A stretch of DNA of 64,000 nt, taken from the NCBI GenBank assembly GCA_964535825.1, contig CAZHUC010000001.1, forward strand, positions 434,001 through 498,000, read 5' to 3'. The position numbers and the translations under genes were made by a program. A model generated the notes under the pieces. The model searched no databases, was not told the DNA's origin, and saw only the letters and a program-made list of their open reading frames with translations. Below are positions 59,551 through 64,000 of this stretch, piece after piece; position 1 is the stretch's first letter; each line of letters opens with the position of its first letter. The stretch is from CAZAQK01 sp964535825 (lineage in GTDB: Bacteria > Pseudomonadota > Alphaproteobacteria > Rickettsiales > SXRF01).

Positions 59551-60048
59551 ATGACTCAACACCTACAATCTGAGAAACATATCAACGGCGATAGAATCCA
59601 TGTATCGCCTTTATCCATTGCCCAAATCGCCAAAAACTTCGATCAGGGCGTCAGGGTAATAAAGTTTCCCGGCACAATGCTGTATCCTGAATCAGATGCA
59701 AAAAACTCGCCTCATTCCCTCGATGTTGTGCTTACCCCCGTTGCCCTTAGCGTGGTGCGCACCATGAATAGCTATCTTGGCGATCTGGCTGGCATGGTTC
59801 ATCTCAAGACAGGTATTGAGAACCAGCGTTCACAAGGATATGCCACCGGATTGCTGGTAAAGTCTGACGTTGCAGACGAGATAAAAGCAGCCATTCTGGA
59901 AGCATTGAATGCAAAGATCGCCTCTGAAGACGATAAGATCAAACCTTCGGCCGATGGCTCTATCACTGTTGGCACTGAACGCTTAAGCGAAATAGTCAGG
60001 AAGCTCGAAAGAGCACCGCGTGGACACGGACTACAGATCGTACGATAA
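59551..60048 (+). CDS. Hypothetical protein
   Basis: A 165-residue protein. The ATG at 59551 has AGAGG five bases upstream; a TTG at 59521 in the same frame lacks one. The central PESDAKNSPHSLDVVLTPVAL is unlike any known domain. No membrane span. It is divergent from queF and followed by tRNA-His on the opposite strand. Confidence 0.67.
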   Translation: MTQHLQSEKHINGDRIHVSPLSIAQIAKNFDQGVRVIKFPGTMLYPESDAKNSPHSLDVVLTPVALSVVRTMNSYLGDLAGMVHLKTGIENQRSQGYATGLLVKSDVADEIKAAILEALNAKIASEDDKIKPSADGSITVGTERLSEIVRKLERAPRGHGLQIVR

Positions 60049-60060
60049 CCGGCTGATAAA

Positions 60061-60138
60061 TGGGGCGAGTGAGGGGACTTGAACCCCCGACATCCAGAAT
60101 CACAATCTGGCGCTCTAACCAACTGAGCTACACCCGCC
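60061..60138 (-). tRNA. tRNA-His (GTG)
   Basis: Acceptor gcgggtg pairs with cactcgc; the extra G at position -1 and C73, both histidine identity elements, are present. The anticodon loop is ttgtgat, giving GTG. The T arm reads ggggg-ttcaagt-cccct with a G-U or mismatch pair. CCA is encoded. Confidence 0.96.
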
Positions 60139-60195
60139 ATATTTAGGGTTTGGGCATTAGGGGATACGGATTAGGGAAGAAAAAGTCAACCTAAA

Positions 60196-60699
60196 TCAGT
60201 GCAATGCCTTGGTAAAATGCGCCTTTAAGTGATTGGCCACATTAGACGACACGAAGCTGGAGACATCCCCGCCCAAACGCGCGATCTGCTTCACGAAACG
60301 TGAGGATATGAAATGCGTATCCTCAGAAGCCGTCAGGAACACGGTTTCCATGGCCGGATTGAGGCGATTGTTCATACAGGCCATCTGGAACTCATATTCG
60401 AAGTCAGAGACCGCTCTTAAGCCACGAATAAGGATATTCGCCCCGTTTTCCTCGGCAAAACTCACCAGCAGGCCAGAAAAGGTTTTTACCTCTACCCTTT
60501 TGGCATCCGGCCCTAAAGCCTGCCCGATATCGGTGCGAACCAGCGTGGCGCGCTCCTCAATGTCGAATATAGGGGCTTTGCCCGTATCCAGCGCCACGGC
60601 GATGACCAGCTTATCCACCACATGCAGTGCACGTTTGATGATGTCCAGATGGCCAACAGTGATGGGGTCGAACGTACCCGGATAAATGCCTACGCGCAT
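60196..60699 (-). CDS. coaD: Phosphopantetheine adenylyltransferase
   Basis: Adenylates 4'-phosphopantetheine, the penultimate step of CoA synthesis. The 167-residue protein has GIYPGTFDPITVGHLDII with the TxGH nucleotide-binding motif and the C-terminal ISSRFVKQIA with the ISSTxxR-type motif. Directly downstream of gyrA by 5 bases, a frequent alphaproteobacterial pairing. Confidence 0.95.
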   Translation of the reverse strand: MRVGIYPGTFDPITVGHLDIIKRALHVVDKLVIAVALDTGKAPIFDIEERATLVRTDIGQALGPDAKRVEVKTFSGLLVSFAEENGANILIRGLRAVSDFEYEFQMACMNNRLNPAMETVFLTASEDTHFISSRFVKQIARLGGDVSSFVSSNVANHLKAHFTKALH

Positions 60700-60704
60700 G
60701 ATGA

Positions 60705-63440
60705 CTAACTTTGCTCGGCTACGTTGGTTTCAGGTGGCAGGTCGGTTTCGGGAAGATCATCCATTGCTTCCCCTTCCGGCACTGTCACGACCGATACCAC
60801 CTTTTCATTATGATCAGTCTTCAGGATGGTGACGCCCTGCGTATTACGGCCTGCAATGCGGATACCATCCACTGGTACACGGATCACCGTAGCACGGTCG
60901 GTCATCAGCATGATCTGGCCTGCCTGCGCAACCGGCTGGCTGGCCACGACATTACCATTACGCGATGATGTCACGATATTCACGATACCTGAACCACCAC
61001 GACCTGTGGTGCGATATTCATACGCTGATGAACGTTTGCCGTAACCATTCTCGGTAACAGTGAGAATGAATTCCTCAGCCGCTGCCATTTCGTTGAAGCG
61101 TTCATCGCTGAGGCTTACTTCCGGCAATGCTGCTTCATCAGATTGTTCTGCCTGCTCGCCTTCAACGCGACGCAGTGCAGATGCACGCTTCAGATACGCC
61201 TGACGTTCTTCTGCCGAACAGTCGATACCATGCAGGATGGTCATAGATACCACTTCATCACCATCGGCGAGCTTCATGCCGCGCACACCATCGGAGGTGC
61301 GGCTCTTGAATACGCGCACATCATTGACCGGGAAGCGGATACATTTACCACTCTTAGCAGCAAGCATCACATGGTCATTCTCGGTGCATGGTTTTACGGA
61401 AACGAGCTTATCGCCCTCGTCCAGCCTGATGGCGATCTTACCATTCGCACGGATGTCATGGAAATCAGAAAGGTCATTACGGCGCGCATTACCTTTGGCG
61501 GTCGCAAAGAAGATATTCATTGCATCCCATTGTGATTCATCCTCAGGCAATGGCATGAAGGTGGTGATGGTCTCGCCTTCCGACAGCGGGAATATATTGA
61601 CCAACGCCTTACCGCGGGTATTGGCAGCACCGATCGGCAATTTGTATACTTTCAGCTTATATACCTGCCCTTTGTTCGAGAAGAACAGCACTGGCGTATG
61701 GGTATTAACTACCAGAAGTTCTGAAGTAATATCCTCATCGCGCACATCCATACCGGAACGGCCTTTGCCACCGCGTTTCTGGGCGCGATAGGCAGAAAGT
61801 GCGGTGCGCTTGATGTAACCATTGCCGGTTACCGTTACCACCATGTCCTCTTTCTGGATAAGATCTTCAATGTCCGCTTCGAACTCAGACATTTCAATGT
61901 TGGTGCGACGTGGTGTAGCGAACTGGTCTTTCACAGCGATCAGTTCTGAACGCAAGATGCCATAGAGTTTTTCACGGTTGGCAAGAACAGAAAGATACTC
62001 AGCAATTTCTGCTGCGAGTGCTTTCATCTCTTCATCGATCTTCTCGCGCTCGAGGCCGGTCAGGCGTGCAAGGCGAAGTTCAAGAATGGCGCGTGCCTGC
62101 GCTTCAGTGAAGCGGATCTTGCCACCTTCTACCTTATTGCCGGAATCATCTACCAGCTGCAGCAGCGACAATACATCTTCTGCTTTCCAGCTGCGGCTCA
62201 TGAGTTCTTCACGCGCCACGTTCGGATCAGCTGCGGCTTTGATGACCGCGATGATTTCATCGATATTGGCAACGGCGATAGCAAGACCAACGAGAACGTG
62301 TGCACGGTCACGCGCTTTGGTAAGTAGGAAGCGAGTACGACGGGTGATAACTTCTTCGCGGAAATTGATGAAAGAACGGATCACATGTTTAAAGTTCATG
62401 AGCTCCGGACGGCCATTATCCAGCGCCAGCATGTTCACACCAAAGCTGGTTTGCAGCGGGGTGTAAGAATAAAGCTGATTTAACACTACGTCTGGCACAG
62501 CATCTTTTTTCACTTCAACAACAACGCGCACACCGGATTTATCCGATTCATCGCGCAGGTCAGAGATGCCTTCGATTTTCTTTTCGCGCACCAGTTCGGC
62601 CATACGCTCGATCATGCGTGCTTTATTCACCTGATAAGGTATTTCATTGATGATGATGGCATAGCGGCCTGGGCGAATCTCTTCGATCTCTGTCTTGCCG
62701 CGGATGATGATAGAGCCCCTGCCCGTCTGCATCGCAGCACGGATACCGGAACGGCCAAGGATGATACCACCCGTTGGGAAATCCGGACCGTGGCACACTT
62801 CCATCATTTCTTCGATGCTACATTCCGGATTATCCAGATACATGCAGCATGCATCGATCACTTCGCCCAGATTGTGGGTGGGGATGTTGGTCGCCATACC
62901 CACGGCGATACCACCGCCACCATTCACCAGAATGTTCGGGAATGCCGCTGGTAATACGATAGGCTCTTTTTCAGAACCGTCGTAATTGTCCTGGAAACCA
63001 ACCGTATCTTTATCAATATCTGCAAGAAGCGAATGCGCGGCTTTTGATAAGCGAGATTCGGTATAACGCATGGCGGCCGCATTATCGCCGTCCATCGAAC
63101 CGAAGTTACCCTGACCATCCACCAGCTCAAGGCGCATCGAGAATGGCTGCGCCATACGAACGAGTGAATCATAGATCGCAGAGTCACCATGCGGGTGGTA
63201 TTTACCCATCACGTCACCGACGATACGAGCAGATTTCTTGTATGGTTTGTTATGCTCACAGCCCAGTTCCAGCATCCCGAACAGGATACGGCGATGCACT
63301 GGCTTCAGACCGTCGCGCACATCAGGAATGGCACGGGAAACGATCACGCTCATGGCGTAATCAAGGTAGGATTTCTTCATTTCCGCTTCGATGGAAACGG
63401 GTACAAGTTCCTGATTTTCTACTGCGTTATTATCGGTCAT
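60705..63440 (-). CDS. gyrA: DNA gyrase subunit A
   Basis: Breakage-and-reunion subunit of gyrase. The ATG at 63440 gives 911 residues; the longer frame upstream reads non-conserved sequence. The active Tyr lies in the AAAMRYTESRL segment, and the quinolone-resistance region GDVMGKYHPHGDSAIYDSLV has Ser and Asp at the positions of E. coli S83 and D87, a sensitive-type pattern. The GyrA box is present as QKRGGKG in the C-terminal pinwheel domain. Upstream 144 bases separate it from the divergent gene at the right edge. Confidence 0.96.
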   Translation of the reverse strand: MTDNNAVENQELVPVSIEAEMKKSYLDYAMSVIVSRAIPDVRDGLKPVHRRILFGMLELGCEHNKPYKKSARIVGDVMGKYHPHGDSAIYDSLVRMAQPFSMRLELVDGQGNFGSMDGDNAAAMRYTESRLSKAAHSLLADIDKDTVGFQDNYDGSEKEPIVLPAAFPNILVNGGGGIAVGMATNIPTHNLGEVIDACCMYLDNPECSIEEMMEVCHGPDFPTGGIILGRSGIRAAMQTGRGSIIIRGKTEIEEIRPGRYAIIINEIPYQVNKARMIERMAELVREKKIEGISDLRDESDKSGVRVVVEVKKDAVPDVVLNQLYSYTPLQTSFGVNMLALDNGRPELMNFKHVIRSFINFREEVITRRTRFLLTKARDRAHVLVGLAIAVANIDEIIAVIKAAADPNVAREELMSRSWKAEDVLSLLQLVDDSGNKVEGGKIRFTEAQARAILELRLARLTGLEREKIDEEMKALAAEIAEYLSVLANREKLYGILRSELIAVKDQFATPRRTNIEMSEFEADIEDLIQKEDMVVTVTGNGYIKRTALSAYRAQKRGGKGRSGMDVRDEDITSELLVVNTHTPVLFFSNKGQVYKLKVYKLPIGAANTRGKALVNIFPLSEGETITTFMPLPEDESQWDAMNIFFATAKGNARRNDLSDFHDIRANGKIAIRLDEGDKLVSVKPCTENDHVMLAAKSGKCIRFPVNDVRVFKSRTSDGVRGMKLADGDEVVSMTILHGIDCSAEERQAYLKRASALRRVEGEQAEQSDEAALPEVSLSDERFNEMAAAEEFILTVTENGYGKRSSAYEYRTTGRGGSGIVNIVTSSRNGNVVASQPVAQAGQIMLMTDRATVIRVPVDGIRIAGRNTQGVTILKTDHNEKVVSVVTVPEGEAMDDLPETDLPPETNVAEQS

Positions 63441-63584
63441 TCCATACTCTCGATCATAGGTGATTTTAACCAATATGAGTTCTAGCAGATTAGGCAGGCC
63501 AATCAATAAGTTTCGCTGGTTTTATACAAAAAATATCACTATATTTTAACTCTTATTAACCAAGCGTATTTATACAAAAAAGCT

Positions 63585-64000
63585 ATGTCAGTTGCCGAAG
63601 AAGAAGGCGATAATAATGCCCCCAGATTAAAGCTTGCAGCCAATGCGGCTGACATGCTCAGCAGTGGCGAAAGGCTTGTGCTACCTGTTGATAGCACCAA
63701 GATTAGTCCTTCCAGGGTTTTGGACATAGTCACCACTTCGAATATTGCTATTCAGGGTTCAAACCCTGTAAAATATATGAACCCTGCTGCTAAATTTGAT
63801 TATCATTACGATCAATTTACGCAATATTTCAATCAGGCCGTTGCCCAATGGGATGCTATCGAAACAGATGAACGCGAACACATGCTGGGTAATCAGGACG
63901 GGAAGTTCTATACCACTCTGGATAGAGCATATGATGACGCCAGGGGAATGCTTGCCATTCTTTCAGAGCGCCGGTTCTGCAACCAGAAAAATACGGAGCA
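63585..64000 (+). CDS. Hypothetical protein, 3' end outside window
   Basis: An open frame from the ATG at 63585 to the window end (138 complete codons, no stop). N-terminal acidic start (SVAEEEGDNNAPRLKLAANA), then a soluble, mixed helical part rich in Tyr/Asn/Gln with KFDYHYDQFTQYFNQAVAQW. Not recognised. No clear ribosome site. It is divergent from gyrA across a 144-base AT-rich region that contains a TTAA-N6-TTAA palindrome (around 63547). Confidence 0.6.
   Translation, partial: MSVAEEEGDNNAPRLKLAANAADMLSSGERLVLPVDSTKISPSRVLDIVTTSNIAIQGSNPVKYMNPAAKFDYHYDQFTQYFNQAVAQWDAIETDEREHMLGNQDGKFYTTLDRAYDDARGMLAILSERRFCNQKNTE

Noticed and set aside
63547..63560. CtrA-like site (TTAA-N6-TTAA) before gyrA, with a second near 43789
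   Set aside because: The spacing is 6 rather than the 7 bases of the known CtrA site, and both are in AT-rich gaps where chance occurrence is likely.
1..64000. CRISPR array, insertion sequence or rRNA gene
   Set aside because: No regularly spaced repeats, transposase motifs or rRNA signatures were seen on reading the window.

Overview
The window is a dense, roughly 47-50% GC bacterial chromosome segment carrying almost only housekeeping genes plus a few accessory clusters. The gene content and order point to an alphaproteobacterium: rlpA-dacC-tmk-holB-metG-tatD-MBL, aroA/cmk near rpsA, ihfB-lapA-trpF-trpB-trpA, addA/addB with an RcdA-like (DUF1465) gene, yajC-secD-Mth938 with an NDUFAF6-type gene nearby, and gyrA-coaD. 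A virB3-virB4-virB6-virB6-virB6-virB7 block is the layout known from the Rickettsiales rvh type IV secretion system, yet the genome keeps trpFBA, aroA, hisN-like and queF genes and an exopolysaccharide locus that classic intracellular Rickettsiales lack. A free-living or episymbiotic Rickettsiales relative, or another deep alphaproteobacterial lineage, fits best. This placement is an inference, not a measurement.

Layout. 1-7 kb: cell wall (RlpA lipoprotein, D,D-carboxypeptidase) and replication/translation genes (tmk, holB, metG) in one tightly overlapping plus-strand operon ending in tatD and an MBL hydrolase. 7-17 kb: a membrane-anchored unknown, a fused aroA-cmk gene, nagB, rpsA, sppA, ihfB, lapA, trpF, trpB, trpA. 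17-25 kb (mostly minus): a short glutamine-synthetase-fold protein, trxA, addA, a plus-strand rcdA-like gene, addB. 25-34 kb: an AAA_25 (RepA-type) ATPase facing the T4SS block, which includes a 48-residue VirB7-like lipoprotein. 34-41 kb: dadA-like oxidoreductase, PAP2 phosphatase, alpha/beta hydrolase, rpsU, a YyaL/DUF255 protein with a DsbD-alpha-like tail, a Nudix hydrolase and a HisN-type phosphatase. 41-43 kb: a small phage-tail-like cassette. 43-49 kb: exopolysaccharide genes (wecG-like, wecB, Wzz, outer-membrane barrel) transcribed divergently. 49-64 kb: cspA with a structured leader, a DEAD-box helicase, ridA, tRNA-Ser, an NDUFAF6-like protein, a Tat-signal superoxide dismutase, Mth938, secD, yajC, rpmG, galU-ugd, unknowns, queF, tRNA-His, coaD, gyrA and a gene running off the right edge.

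How the genes relate. GalU and Ugd make UDP-glucose and UDP-glucuronate, and WecB makes UDP-ManNAc, the usual donor for WecG-family transferases. These can feed the Wzz/outer-membrane-barrel export locus. The T4SS block supplies the inner-membrane ATPase and channel components only; virB8-B11 and virD4 are not in view. AddA and AddB form the double-strand-break repair helicase-nuclease.

The most interesting leads are: the VirB7-like small gene; a 23-bp motif shared by two T4SS upstream regions; a superoxide dismutase with a twin-arginine leader and two further in-frame start codons each with a strong Shine-Dalgarno; the cspA leader and cspA-helicase hairpins; the aroA-cmk and yyaL-dsbD-alpha fusions; secD without secF; a partial tRNA-Ser copy; and the tail-like cassette beside the exopolysaccharide genes. 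No CRISPR array, transposase, integrase or rRNA gene was seen. No gap without a gene exceeds about 250 bases.
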